Shown here piece by piece: positions 43,014 through 51,587 of a stretch of DNA of 64,000 nucleotides (the first letter of the stretch is position 1; every line of letters begins with the position of its first letter). The translations under genes and the position numbers were made by a program. This stretch comes from JADCCX01 sp051649305 (GTDB lineage Bacteria; Pseudomonadota; Alphaproteobacteria; Rhizobiales; Beijerinckiaceae), in contig JBOFGV010000082.1 in assembly GCA_051649305.1 (NCBI GenBank), positions 27,559 through 91,558 of the forward strand, in the 5' to 3' direction. Below the pieces are notes generated by a model. That model was not told the DNA's origin, made no database searches, and was given only the letters and a program-made list of their open reading frames with translations.

Positions 43014-44105
43014 CTACGTCCTGGCATCCTGCGGAGATGGCAATCCTTCCATAGCATCATCAAGCACCATGACGCGGGTGACTGCAGCGTACCATTCTGC
43101 GAGACGTGTGTAGTTTGAAACCACCCAGTTCAAGGCTGTCTGAACCTGCACAAAGGCCAGCGCTACCTGCATAACAGTACCCAGTGTCACCTCACCTGCA
43201 AGATACTTGGGAGCCATCAGCAAGAGCGGAACAACCGGAGCGAGGATGTAGTTTGCTGTTGCAACAGACATCATCAATGAGGTTTGTCGGGCAAGGCGCA
43301 CCCACGCGCCCACAACACGACCGTAGGTTCCATCGATCTGGCGCTTTTCGACAAAGCTCAGGTATGCCTCTGACCGCAGACCCGCTTCCCCTTTCATGCG
43401 CATCAGCTCGCTGCGAAACTTGGCTTCTGCCTCGTTGCGGTCTGTCACACGGCGCACCTGCGGACGCCCGAGCAACCACGTGGCGATCCAGCTAATGCCA
43501 ACGTAAATCAAAACACAGACAACCATATAGCCAGGCATCACAAAACCACCCAGATTGATGGAGCCACCCAATGTCCAGAGAAATCCGATGAAGGTCAGGC
43601 TCGTCAGCACGGCACCGAACAATCCAACAGCAAAGTCGCCAACAGGTTCTGTTGCCATGCGCACATCATCAGCGATGCGGTATTCAGGGTTCGTCGCATC
43701 AGGTGCGCTTTTCAGCAATCTCACAATTCGGTTCTTGCCAAGCCAAAGCGTCAGCAGATCTTCCGTAACCCATGCTCGCCAGCGCACCTGCAGAAGCATC
43801 CGAAAGAGCAAACCCATCATCGAGAGCGCTATGGCAACAACGGCAAGTGCGACAAACAGCGTGACAGCCGTTGTCATGATTGTTGTGTCTTTCTTCTCAA
43901 GCGCGTTGAAAAACCAGCCATTCCAGCGATTAAGCGCAATTTGCACACCAATCTCCGCCAATGCGACTGCAAAAATACCGAAAGTCAGCAACCAGGCAGT
44001 CCGCTTCTGATGGCCTGTCCAGAAGCCCTTGGTCAGATCGTAGAACTCTCGCAATGCTGCCTTTGCGGGAACGGCATTAATCACGCCGATCTTTTCATCC
44101 GTCAT
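43014..44105 (-). CDS. BacA/SbmA-like membrane protein lacking an ATPase domain
   Basis: A 363-residue polytopic protein of the SbmA/BacA–ABC_membrane_2 type. Residues ~25–60 (FYDLTKGFWTGHQKRTAWLLTFGIFAVALAEIG), LNRWNGWFFNALEKKD and LTLWLGKNRIVRLL are typical. About seven to eight helices are visible. The chain ends shortly after the membrane domain (YAAVTRVMVLDDAMEGL), where ABC relatives such as YddA or BclA continue into an ATPase; hence it is SbmA-like in architecture. BacA-type proteins import peptides and matter in symbiosis and infection in this order. Start at 44105 follows GGGGAG. Confidence 0.8.
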   Translation of the reverse strand: MTDEKIGVINAVPAKAALREFYDLTKGFWTGHQKRTAWLLTFGIFAVALAEIGVQIALNRWNGWFFNALEKKDTTIMTTAVTLFVALAVVAIALSMMGLLFRMLLQVRWRAWVTEDLLTLWLGKNRIVRLLKSAPDATNPEYRIADDVRMATEPVGDFAVGLFGAVLTSLTFIGFLWTLGGSINLGGFVMPGYMVVCVLIYVGISWIATWLLGRPQVRRVTDRNEAEAKFRSELMRMKGEAGLRSEAYLSFVEKRQIDGTYGRVVGAWVRLARQTSLMMSVATANYILAPVVPLLLMAPKYLAGEVTLGTVMQVALAFVQVQTALNWVVSNYTRLAEWYAAVTRVMVLDDAMEGLPSPQDART

Positions 44106-44234
44106 ATCCTCAGCTCCCCATACCCTAAACTGAAAAACCTGCCTTGCCCGCATTCAACTATATCCAGCGCATGACAATAGACCCTGTGAGCGCAAGCTGT
44201 TAAGCCGCTGCATTGTTCCTCGCACACATGAATC

Positions 44235-45203
44235 ATGGCTGACGTACTCGCACTCGCCCTTCCCTTCTTTGGCCTGATCTTTCTTGGCTTTTTCTGCGGC
44301 AAGATCCGCAAATTGCCGGAAGACGGTTTGGCTTGGATGAATTTCTTTGTCGTTTATGTCTCGCTGCCAGCGTTGTTTTACAAACTGATTGCGACGACAC
44401 CGTTTGAGCAATTATCAAACTGGCCATTTATTCTGTCGACGACACTTTGCACATACATCGCTTTTTCCATCTCCTTTGCCATTGGCATCTGGGTGACATC
44501 CGGCGACATCAGGCAGGCGGCCATTCAGGGCGCGCTGGGTGGTTATTCCAATGTTGGCTACATGGGACCGGGCATTACGCTTGCCGCTTTGGGAACAGCG
44601 GCTTCCGTGCCAACAGCTTTAATCTTTGTCTTCGATTGTATCCTGTTTTTCACGATTGTGCCGTTTATGATGGGATTGGGCGGCACCGAGAAGGTCAGGT
44701 TCTGGGATACGACCAAATATGTGGTCATCAAGGTTGTGACTCACCCTTTCAACATTGCAACAGCCATTGCTGTTGTGGCTGCCTATTTCAAATACCAGCC
44801 ACCGCAACCCATTGATCAACTGATCACGTTTTTATCCCGCGCCGCTGCCCCTTGCGCGCTGTTCGCTTTGGGCGTGACCGTGGCTTTGCGCCCCTATGAG
44901 GGCGTGCCAAAGGAACTGCCGTTCCATCTCTTCACCAAACTGCTGCTGCATCCGCTGCTGGTGTGGGTTGTGCTGTCCATTGTCGGGGATTTTGAGCGCG
45001 CCTGGGTCTTTGCAGCTATGCTCATGGCCTCTCTACCACCGGCGGGCAATGTCTTTGTTATGGCAAGACAATACGAGGTCTATGTCCAGCGCGCCTCAGG
45101 CGGCGTCTTGATTGGCACGGTGGTTTCTGTGTTCACCGTGACGATGTTCCTGTATCTGATCGCCGGAAATCATATTCCGCACGATCTGTTTCCGTCGCAG
45201 TAG
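44235..45203 (+). CDS. AEC-family (auxin efflux carrier type) transporter
   Basis: A 322-residue carrier with ten helices. LALPFFGLIFLGFFCGKIRKLPEDGLAWMNFFVVYVSLPALFY is the N-terminal AEC pattern and ALGGYSNVGYMGPGITLAALG the cross-over helix with the conserved Asn/Gly motif; LPPAGNVFVMARQYEVYVQRASGGVLIGT ends it. In relatives members export malonate or similar acids; substrate unknown. Convergent with the UbiH-type gene, three bases between stops. Confidence 0.87.
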   Translation: MADVLALALPFFGLIFLGFFCGKIRKLPEDGLAWMNFFVVYVSLPALFYKLIATTPFEQLSNWPFILSTTLCTYIAFSISFAIGIWVTSGDIRQAAIQGALGGYSNVGYMGPGITLAALGTAASVPTALIFVFDCILFFTIVPFMMGLGGTEKVRFWDTTKYVVIKVVTHPFNIATAIAVVAAYFKYQPPQPIDQLITFLSRAAAPCALFALGVTVALRPYEGVPKELPFHLFTKLLLHPLLVWVVLSIVGDFERAWVFAAMLMASLPPAGNVFVMARQYEVYVQRASGGVLIGTVVSVFTVTMFLYLIAGNHIPHDLFPSQ

Positions 45204-45206
45204 GTT

Positions 45207-46433
45207 TTAGCTACCCAGACCCGAGCGCATGACCGCGCGTCGCAAGGGTGGGATCTGCTTCAGGGCCATCAGGCCAAGACCCCTTGCGGCATTGACCGGC
45301 AGGAAATCTGTCAGAAGGGAGCGGTTGAAAAGATCGACCCCTGCTGTGCGCATCCCGGCATCACGCAGGCGATCAGCGTTCCAGTGATCCAGATAATCAG
45401 GATCATCCGGTTTGCGCCCGGCATTTATGGCGTTGATCAAGGCATCGGCTAACGTATCCGCATCGCGAAAACCAAGATTGAGCCCTTGCGCGCCAATGGG
45501 CGGAAAAGCGTGGGCTGTTTCTCCAATCAAGGCAATGCCAGCATCGGTAAAACGCTCGGCCATCAAGCCCGCCATGGGATAGGCCCCACGTTTGCTGACA
45601 AGCTGGAAGCGCCCCAGAATGGACCGGCAGGTCTTTTCCGCCGCAAGAGCAAAACCTGCATCATCCAAAGCCATGAGGCGCTTCGCCTCTTCAGGCGCAG
45701 TCATCCAGACGACGGTTGAGACGCCATTTCCTGCTGGAACCAGCGTAAAAGGCCCGTGACTGGTGTGAAACTCTGTTGAGATGTCCTCATGATCGCGCGG
45801 ATGGGAAACAGCAAACGTCATCGCGACCTGCGGATAGTCCCATCGCCTGACACTGATTCCTGCCGCTTCACGTGCCATGGATTTCTGACCATCGGCTGCG
45901 ACAAGAAAACAGGCCTGATGTGTTTCACCAGTATCAAGTGTCAGTTGAAAGCCGGTGTCGTCTCTGGTGATAGATGTCACATCCACGCGTTGCACATCGA
46001 TGTTGGGATAGTGGTCAGCAGCATCGGCCAGCAACTGCACAATCCCGGCAGTGGAAAGGCTGATGCCAAACGCATCCAGACCGGCATCACTGGCGCGAAA
46101 GGTGGTGGTTGGTGCGCGCAGCAGTCGACCGGTGACATCGATGATACGGATGGCCGCGAGCGGCGCACCCTTCGCCTGAAAAGCCCTATCCAGATCAAGA
46201 TCGGCAAGAATCTCGATCGATCGCCCGACAAGCGCCGCCGCACGGCCATCCTCTGCAGGTGTCCGGCGCCCGGCAATCAACCTGATCGAAAGATTGGGAT
46301 CACGTTTAACCAGAGACAGTGCCGCAAGATAGCCAACCGGCCCGCCACCAATGATCGTGACAGCTGGAGAAGAGGTGTCTTTGCCCTGACGTTTCATGAC
46401 AACATCTTGCCACTGCGCCATGCTTTGCGCCAC
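45207..46433 (-). CDS. UbiH/UbiF-family FAD monooxygenase
   Basis: FAD-dependent hydroxylase of the ubiquinone type. The protein (408 residues from 46433, 396 from the ATG at 46397) has the dinucleotide motif TIIGGGPVGYLAALSLVKRD, the mid-chain FLVAADGQKSMAREAAGI (DG motif) and IALIGETAHAFPPIGAQGLNLGFRDADTL (GD motif, here GETAH). Likely acts in ubiquinone ring hydroxylation at the inner membrane, where alphaproteobacteria use UbiL/UbiM/UbiH-type enzymes; the exact position cannot be told. Start uncertain. The SDR gene lies 26 bases upstream on the same strand. Confidence 0.85.
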   Translation of the reverse strand: MAQSMAQWQDVVMKRQGKDTSSPAVTIIGGGPVGYLAALSLVKRDPNLSIRLIAGRRTPAEDGRAAALVGRSIEILADLDLDRAFQAKGAPLAAIRIIDVTGRLLRAPTTTFRASDAGLDAFGISLSTAGIVQLLADAADHYPNIDVQRVDVTSITRDDTGFQLTLDTGETHQACFLVAADGQKSMAREAAGISVRRWDYPQVAMTFAVSHPRDHEDISTEFHTSHGPFTLVPAGNGVSTVVWMTAPEEAKRLMALDDAGFALAAEKTCRSILGRFQLVSKRGAYPMAGLMAERFTDAGIALIGETAHAFPPIGAQGLNLGFRDADTLADALINAINAGRKPDDPDYLDHWNADRLRDAGMRTAGVDLFNRSLLTDFLPVNAARGLGLMALKQIPPLRRAVMRSGLGS

Positions 46434-46459
46434 TGGCGAAAAGTCGCTGGCCTGAGCGT

Positions 46460-47248
46460 TCAGTCCTTCCGCACACCGGTCATTTTGCCAACGATGGCAA
46501 AATACAGCGGATACGGCAGTAGATTGATCGCTTTCAAAATGTAGGAAAACCGCCGTGGGAAGGTGATCTCAAAGCCACCTTTGGCAAAGCCATCACAAAC
46601 GCGTTTCGCCGCATCGTCGTTCTTCATCAGGAACGGCATGGGAAAATCGTTCTTGTCGGTAAGCGGCGTTTCAATGAAGCCGGGATTGACCAATTGCATG
46701 ATCAACCCAAGTTTCTGGCAGTCAAACCGCAGGGATTCGCACATGTTGATAAGCGCTGCCTTTGTTGCGCCGTAAGCTGACGAGCGCGGCAGGCCGCCGT
46801 ATCCGGCAATCGAGGCATTGACAGACAACTGGCCAAACCCGCGCTCTGCCATCACAGGCATGACAGCCGCAATGCCGTGCACAACACCCATGACGTTGAC
46901 ATCAAAAGCCTGTTTCACGGCCGCAACATCAATGTTTGGGGCAGAGATGTAAGGCGCAATACCGGCGTTAAAGAACGCCAAGGCTACAGGTCCGTGCGCA
47001 CCTTCAATGTTGGCAAGCGTCATCCGCATGGCTTCGGCATTGGTTACGTCAACGGCATGGGCCACAATACGGCCTTTGAAGCCAGAAGCTTCAAGAGCCA
47101 AGGCCTCAAGCTCAGATTCGCGCCGGGCGCTGACGGCCACTGTCCAGCCACGCCGCGCCATTTCAAGCGCCACCCCTCTGCCAATTCCGGAGCTTGCGCC
47201 TGTTATCCACGCAACACCGTTTTTTGGCTCAACACGAAGGTTTTTCAT
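46460..47248 (-). CDS. Short-chain dehydrogenase/reductase
   Basis: A 262-residue SDR with the cofactor motif ITGASSGIGRGVAL, NAG motif in FFNAGIAPY near residue 95, and catalytic Ser-Tyr-Lys in NASIAGYGGLPRSSAYGATK near residue 145–163. The C-terminal hydrophobic stretch (FSYILKAINLLPYPLYFAIVGKM) suggests membrane association and resembles fatty-acyl-linked SDRs often found near cfa and ChrR-type genes. Substrate unknown. Between the ChrR-like gene and the monooxygenase, all on the same strand. Confidence 0.87.
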   Translation of the reverse strand: MKNLRVEPKNGVAWITGASSGIGRGVALEMARRGWTVAVSARRESELEALALEASGFKGRIVAHAVDVTNAEAMRMTLANIEGAHGPVALAFFNAGIAPYISAPNIDVAAVKQAFDVNVMGVVHGIAAVMPVMAERGFGQLSVNASIAGYGGLPRSSAYGATKAALINMCESLRFDCQKLGLIMQLVNPGFIETPLTDKNDFPMPFLMKNDDAAKRVCDGFAKGGFEITFPRRFSYILKAINLLPYPLYFAIVGKMTGVRKD

Positions 47249-47293
47249 CTTCGGCCACCTGTGTTTGATTGAGTTGGAAAAAGTCCGGGTGTC

Positions 47294-47947
47294 TCAGCGG
47301 TTTGACAGCATCTGGAAAAGACGCGCAATTGGGCCTGTCAGTTTCACAGGCCCCTCACTCACTGCAAAGCAGATGCAATCCTCGTCCGAACCGGCAACGG
47401 GCTTGTGGTCAACATCGCTGTCAACAACAGACACGTCACCGCGTTCATAGTATCCGGTTTTATCGCTGAACGACCCCTTGAGGACAAGCGTGGCCTCTAT
47501 ACCGGGATGGGTATGCGAAGGCATCGCACGGCCAGCCTTGATCCACAGCATGGAGGCTTCAAGACCAGAACGATCCTCAATCTTGACCTCTTTCAAGCCG
47601 GGCAAAACCGCTTTCCAGGGCAAGGCATCGTACTGTGTTGAAAGGTATGATGCGAGCGGCGCAGGAACAAGATCACTCGACGGAGCATGACGTTCTGCAA
47701 AGCCATTATCTCCAAAAATCGCATTAAGGCGCGCATCGCGGCTTGCAACGGGTTTGGTCTCTGCCTTGTCGAGCACACCGGAGGCAAGATTTTCAAGAAC
47801 AGAGACAAACTGACGGTTATCCGCTTTCAAAGCCAGATGAGACGCAATCAGGGCATGCATCGGGCGACTTGATGCCCCAGCGGCGTAAGATGCAAGGAGT
47901 GCATCCATCGCACTGCTACGGTCTTGGGAAAACGACATATAATTCAC
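47294..47947 (-). CDS. Orphan ChrR-like protein (cupin) without zinc-site cysteines
   Basis: A 217-residue relative of ChrR, the zinc anti-sigma factor of the singlet-oxygen sigma factor RpoE. The N-terminal helices match (DALLASYAAGASSRPMHALIASHLAL), but where ChrR has HLALCPxC this protein has HLALKADN, so the two zinc cysteines and the N-terminal His are absent. The C-terminal cupin keeps its metal ligands (SHTHPGIEATLVLKGSF, VDSDVDHKP). No ECF sigma gene is adjacent; the upstream 213 bases are non-coding. It may act as a cupin enzyme or sensor rather than as an anti-sigma factor. Confidence 0.75.
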   Translation of the reverse strand: MNYMSFSQDRSSAMDALLASYAAGASSRPMHALIASHLALKADNRQFVSVLENLASGVLDKAETKPVASRDARLNAIFGDNGFAERHAPSSDLVPAPLASYLSTQYDALPWKAVLPGLKEVKIEDRSGLEASMLWIKAGRAMPSHTHPGIEATLVLKGSFSDKTGYYERGDVSVVDSDVDHKPVAGSDEDCICFAVSEGPVKLTGPIARLFQMLSNR

Positions 47948-48068
47948 AGTCAGGTAGCCCCAGAGTTCTTAAAACCATTCGATATTGAGCTGTTACGCAC
48001 GGCTCATTTAGGCGGATCACTCGTTTGTTTAAAAAGTTTAGCTTATTTAATTCTGCTGCGAAATCCCT

Positions 48069-48126
48069 AAAACACAGTAAGTGTTTTTCGCTACAAAATG
48101 CCTGCTGACTTGCTAAATTCAGGCAT
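48069..48126. repeat. Two inverted repeats in the ChrR-like/alaX divergent region
   Basis: AAAACAC-AGTAA-GTGTTTT (48069–48087) is a perfect seven-base hairpin; ATGCCTG (48098–48104) and CAGGCAT (48120–48126) are perfect inverted repeats 15 bases apart. Both lie in the AT-rich spacer within 92 bases of the alaX start and could be operators or a short bidirectional terminator. Confidence 0.35.
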
Positions 48127-48160
48127 GTACAGCTCATTCAGTCTGAAATCAGGATTTAAA

Positions 48161-48874
48161 ATGTCAACAAAACTGATCTTTCGCGATGACTGGTATGCGA
48201 AGCGAACACCAGCCCGCATTGTCGAAATCACGGAACAAGGGGGAATCATTCTCGATCAAACCGTGTTTTATGCGAATGGCGGTGGACAGCCCGGCGACAG
48301 TGGAATCCTTGAAACATCTGACGGATCTAAACACACCATCACCACAGCTGTATGGGCGGATCCCGCCAAAACGATTGTGGCCCATGTTCTCGAAAATCTG
48401 GCGCAGCTGCCTGCCATCGGTGACGACGTCCAAATCACATTGAACTGGGATCAGCGTTACAACCGCATGCGCATGCACACTTGCCTGCATCTCCTGTCCG
48501 TTGCCCTGCCCTACCCCGTAACTGGCGGTTCTGTGGGTGATGGCGAGGGACGTCTGGATTTCGATATTCCCGATACGATTGAAAAAGAGGAGGTCAACGC
48601 CAAGCTGCAGGCTCTTCTGCAAAAGGATGCAGCGGTTTCCGATCGCTGGATCACCGATGCTGAGCTTGATGCCAATCCAGCCCTCGTCAAAACCATGTCG
48701 GTACAGCCTCCACGCGGCTCAGGCGTCATCAGACTGGTGGAAATTGCTGGGCTTGATCTCCAGCCGTGTGGCGGCACGCATGTGCGCCAAACAGCCGAGA
48801 TTGGTGCTGTCGAAGTTTATCAGGTTGAGAAAAAGGGCAAGCAGAACCGGCGGGTACGGGTGCGGTTTGTCTAG
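48161..48874 (+). CDS. Alanyl-tRNA editing protein AlaX
   Basis: Stand-alone editing domain that hydrolyses Ser- or Gly-mischarged tRNA-Ala. The 237-residue protein has the tRNA-synthetase SAD-type zinc ligands: HTCLHLLS near residue 105 and the later LQPCGGTHVRQTAEIG near residue 207; FYANGGGQPGDSG near residue 36 is the GG motif typical of AlaX-M/L forms. The start at 48161 follows AGGATTTAAA; the upstream frame adds 21 residues. Confidence 0.92.
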   Translation: MSTKLIFRDDWYAKRTPARIVEITEQGGIILDQTVFYANGGGQPGDSGILETSDGSKHTITTAVWADPAKTIVAHVLENLAQLPAIGDDVQITLNWDQRYNRMRMHTCLHLLSVALPYPVTGGSVGDGEGRLDFDIPDTIEKEEVNAKLQALLQKDAAVSDRWITDAELDANPALVKTMSVQPPRGSGVIRLVEIAGLDLQPCGGTHVRQTAEIGAVEVYQVEKKGKQNRRVRVRFV

Positions 48875-48889
48875 ACGAAAAAACGCGGC

Positions 48890-49915
48890 TTACCAGCTGC
48901 GCACTGGCCCATCATCCATGTGGAAGAAACCCATCGGATAAATCTTGCGACCGCCCACATTGGGGTGCTCGCGCATGTAGTTATAGACCGTGCGAACAGC
49001 CACACCACGCACACGGAAATCAACCGCGCGGCACTGATAATGATACGATCCACGCGCCCCAGTGCCGCGCGGGCGTTTGGCATTGAGAATGGCGACATGG
49101 CCAAAACGCTTGGCGATATCCACCAAAGCTTGCTTCAGGCCCATCGGCAGGCACTGGAAAGTGGCATCCGGGGGAGCAAACACGCCTGGCATTCCGGCAA
49201 CGGGTGTTTCTACATCGCGTAACCCGTAAGGACGGGAGGGATTGGCATCACTGGTTGTGGACCAACGCGGTACTGTCTGTGTCTGGGGCAAAGACGCAAG
49301 CCTTGGCGCGGCGGCAGGTACAAAGGTTGAGCCGGGCAATGTGACGCCTGGCGGCAACTGATCATTGCGGTTCGACCAACGCGCAGCGCCAACAGGTGCG
49401 ACTTCAGCCGCAGTACGCATGGTGTTTCCTGGACGCTGCGGAGGGAGAGCCACACGAACGCGCTTTGGCTCCTCATGCTCGACGAGCAGATCATCATCCT
49501 CGTCCTCTTCCTCGGCTTTCTTTCCAGTAGCAGCTGGAAAAGCAGGAGCAGAGACTTTCGGAGGTGTAATTTTCCCGGCAGGAGCAGGCGCTGTTGCGGG
49601 TGAAGCAGCAGGAGAAGTAGCTGGCGCATTTCTGGCGGGCTGGGGAATAGCCCCGTGCTTTGGATTGAGCGGAATGATGCTCAGGGGAGCTGGAACAGAA
49701 GATTTTCCATCGTCAGAAGGGGCAAAAGAATTACCCTGATTTTTGAAAAGCTCAAAAAAACCCTGCGCCATGGCTGGCGCAGGCAGAACAATCTGGCTGG
49801 CAAGCACGGCAACAAATAGATTTTTTTTGATGCACCGCAAATTGTTGATCCTGTTCCCGGACTTGTACGCGAAACTGCGGCTTACATCAGCCGAGTGCCA
49901 AAAGGCAATATGCAA
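48890..49915 (-). CDS. Exported M15-type (DD-carboxypeptidase-like) peptidase with long linker
   Basis: C-terminal domain (about the last 110 residues) has GSYHYQCRAVDFRVRG with the metal His/Asp pair and YPMGFFHMDDGPVRSW with the second His, as in YcbK/extensin-like M15A peptidases that cleave peptidoglycan stem peptides. Before it runs an unstructured 170-residue linker rich in Pro/Ala with an acidic stretch (KKAEEEDEDDDLLVEHEEP). N-terminal IKKNLFVAVLASQIVLPAPAMAQ looks like a signal peptide. No ATG lies in frame; TTG at 49840 just before the signal peptide or TTG at 49915 are candidates. Confidence 0.72.
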   Translation of the reverse strand: MHIAFWHSADVSRSFAYKSGNRINNLRCIKKNLFVAVLASQIVLPAPAMAQGFFELFKNQGNSFAPSDDGKSSVPAPLSIIPLNPKHGAIPQPARNAPATSPAASPATAPAPAGKITPPKVSAPAFPAATGKKAEEEDEDDDLLVEHEEPKRVRVALPPQRPGNTMRTAAEVAPVGAARWSNRNDQLPPGVTLPGSTFVPAAAPRLASLPQTQTVPRWSTTSDANPSRPYGLRDVETPVAGMPGVFAPPDATFQCLPMGLKQALVDIAKRFGHVAILNAKRPRGTGARGSYHYQCRAVDFRVRGVAVRTVYNYMREHPNVGGRKIYPMGFFHMDDGPVRSW

Positions 49916-49921
49916 GGCTAT

Positions 49922-51220
49922 TTAAGCAGCGACACGACGCATTGCTGCAATGTAAAAACCGTCCGTTCCTGTGCGGTACGGCGTGAGCTGCAGACCATGG
50001 CGGGTGCGCAAAACGCCCGTCGCCAAGGTCGGCATGGCTTTGAAAGCAGACGATTCTGTCAAATCCACGACCTGCAAATCTGTGTGGGCAGCAATGAGCT
50101 TGGCCACCTGATCATCGTTCTCTTCAGGAAGAATGGAGCAGGTAACGTAAATCAGAATGCCTTCTTCGCGCACAAAGGTATAAGCATTTTCAATAACTTC
50201 CCCCTGTTCTCTCATGCGCAACTCAAGACTGGTGGGGCGCAGACGCCACTTCGCATCCGGGTTGCGCCGCCAGGTTCCCGTGCCGGTGCATGGTGCATCA
50301 ACGAAGACAACATCCATGCGGCCTTTGAGATCTTCGAGCGGCATCACTCCACCACGCGGCGTGCGCACCTGCACATTGCGCACCCCTGCCCGTGTCAAAC
50401 GCTCGTGGATGGGCGCGAGACGCCGCGCATCTGCATCCGTCGCAAACACCTGCCCCTTGTTGTTGAGCAAAGCGCCAAGCGCCAAGGACTTGCCGCCGCC
50501 GCCTGCGCACAGATCAAGCACCTGTTCGCCGGGACCGGGATTGGCAAGGCGGGCCACGATCTGCGATCCCTCGTCCTGAATTTCCACCATGCCCTTGAGA
50601 AACAGCGGGTCCACCTGCACCGGCTTGATGCGGCCATCGGCACGCGGCGGGATGCGGATGGAATCAGGCCCGTGCTTTCCGGCAACCGCCTCATATTCGC
50701 TGAGCGCAGGCAAAGCCTTTACGCGCATGGTTTTCAGCGTGTTGACCCGTAGGTCCAGCGGTGCACGCTCGGACAAGGCAGCACCTTCAGCGGCTACATC
50801 CTTGCCGTAGAGGCTGGCCAACGAAGGAGCCAGCCATTCGGGATAATCCCCGCGAACATGATCTGGCGCATCTGCCAGATTGCGGTTTTCGAGGCAGTTC
50901 ACCTCGGCTTCCGACAAAGCTTCCGGCGCAAAGCGCGAACCGTCGCACAACGCGCCAATTTCAGCAGCATCCATGCCGCGCGCACTGCGCATCATGCCGA
51001 GTGCTGTCGCGCGGGCAGACTCCGATTCCATGATCCAGCGGGCGGAGTTACGCTTGCGCAGGGCATCATGCACCATCGCGCCAATGCCCGCACGGTCGCC
51101 TGAGCCCGCAAAGCGCCGCGACAGGGCCCAGTCTTTCAGGGCATCGTTGACTGGGCGTGGTCGCTTGTCGAGATCGTCAAGAACCTCGATAACGGCGGAT
51201 AATCTGGCTGCTGGTGTCAT
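49922..51220 (-). CDS. RsmB-family 16S rRNA (cytosine-5) methyltransferase
   Basis: A 432-residue RsmB/NOP2-type enzyme. N-terminal NusB-like RNA-binding domain (RLSAVIEVLDDLDKRPRPVNDALKDWALSRR), then SAM-binding LDLCAGGGGKSLALGALL near residue 240, motif IV DAPCTGTGTWRRNP near residue 310 and motif VI VTCSILPEEN near residue 360; the two cysteines are the release and nucleophile pair of m5C methyltransferases. The start at 51220 opens with MTPAARLSAV; longer upstream frames are unlikely. Exact rRNA base not determinable. Confidence 0.92.
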   Translation of the reverse strand: MTPAARLSAVIEVLDDLDKRPRPVNDALKDWALSRRFAGSGDRAGIGAMVHDALRKRNSARWIMESESARATALGMMRSARGMDAAEIGALCDGSRFAPEALSEAEVNCLENRNLADAPDHVRGDYPEWLAPSLASLYGKDVAAEGAALSERAPLDLRVNTLKTMRVKALPALSEYEAVAGKHGPDSIRIPPRADGRIKPVQVDPLFLKGMVEIQDEGSQIVARLANPGPGEQVLDLCAGGGGKSLALGALLNNKGQVFATDADARRLAPIHERLTRAGVRNVQVRTPRGGVMPLEDLKGRMDVVFVDAPCTGTGTWRRNPDAKWRLRPTSLELRMREQGEVIENAYTFVREEGILIYVTCSILPEENDDQVAKLIAAHTDLQVVDLTESSAFKAMPTLATGVLRTRHGLQLTPYRTGTDGFYIAAMRRVAA

Positions 51221-51375
51221 GGCGCACGCTTTTGCACGAATTCGCGTGCATCGCAATTCAAACAGGCAAAATGACAACTCTCGTATGCGTGACATCGTAA
51301 AGTCTTGCTTTTGAACGCATTTCGACGCAAACCAGCGTCGCATCCCAATTCAACACTGATTCAGGAGATACCCCG

Positions 51376-51510
51376 ATGCGTAACATCACCCTTGCAGCCG
51401 CCATGGCCCTTATTCTCGCAGCTTGCGCAACAGCGCCACAGCCAGCTCCACAGGCACCACAGGGCCGCGGCCTTGATGCCAAGACACAGCTCGAAACCGG
51501 CCGTCGTTAA
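51376..51510 (+). CDS. Tiny lipoprotein, 44 residues
   Basis: The gene encodes a 44-residue product: a short signal peptide with lipobox LAAC (MRNITLAAAMALILAAC), then a Pro/Ala/Gln-rich tail (ATAPQPAPQAPQGRG) and a basic end. AGGAGAT lies ahead of the ATG, and a terminator follows the stop, which together support a real small gene. Size and shape recall small envelope lipoproteins; no family assigned. Its short length puts it below usual gene-calling limits. Confidence 0.75.
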   Translation: MRNITLAAAMALILAACATAPQPAPQAPQGRGLDAKTQLETGRR

Positions 51511-51534
51511 TCGACAGCGGGTTTGAAGTTAGGA

Positions 51535-51562
51535 AAAGGGTCGCTCGCGCGGCCCTTTTTTT
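51535..51562 (+). terminator. Rho-independent terminator of the small lipoprotein gene
   Basis: AAAGGGTCGC pairs with GCGGCCCTTT (one G-T pair) around TCGC and is followed by TTTTT. Confidence 0.85.
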
Positions 51563-51587
51563 GTTGTTGGGTGAGTAAGCGCTTTTG

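Noticed and set aside
45789..46544. 251-codon plus-strand frame antisense to the UbiH-type gene
   Set aside because: No motif, wholly antisense to a gene with all three FAD signatures.
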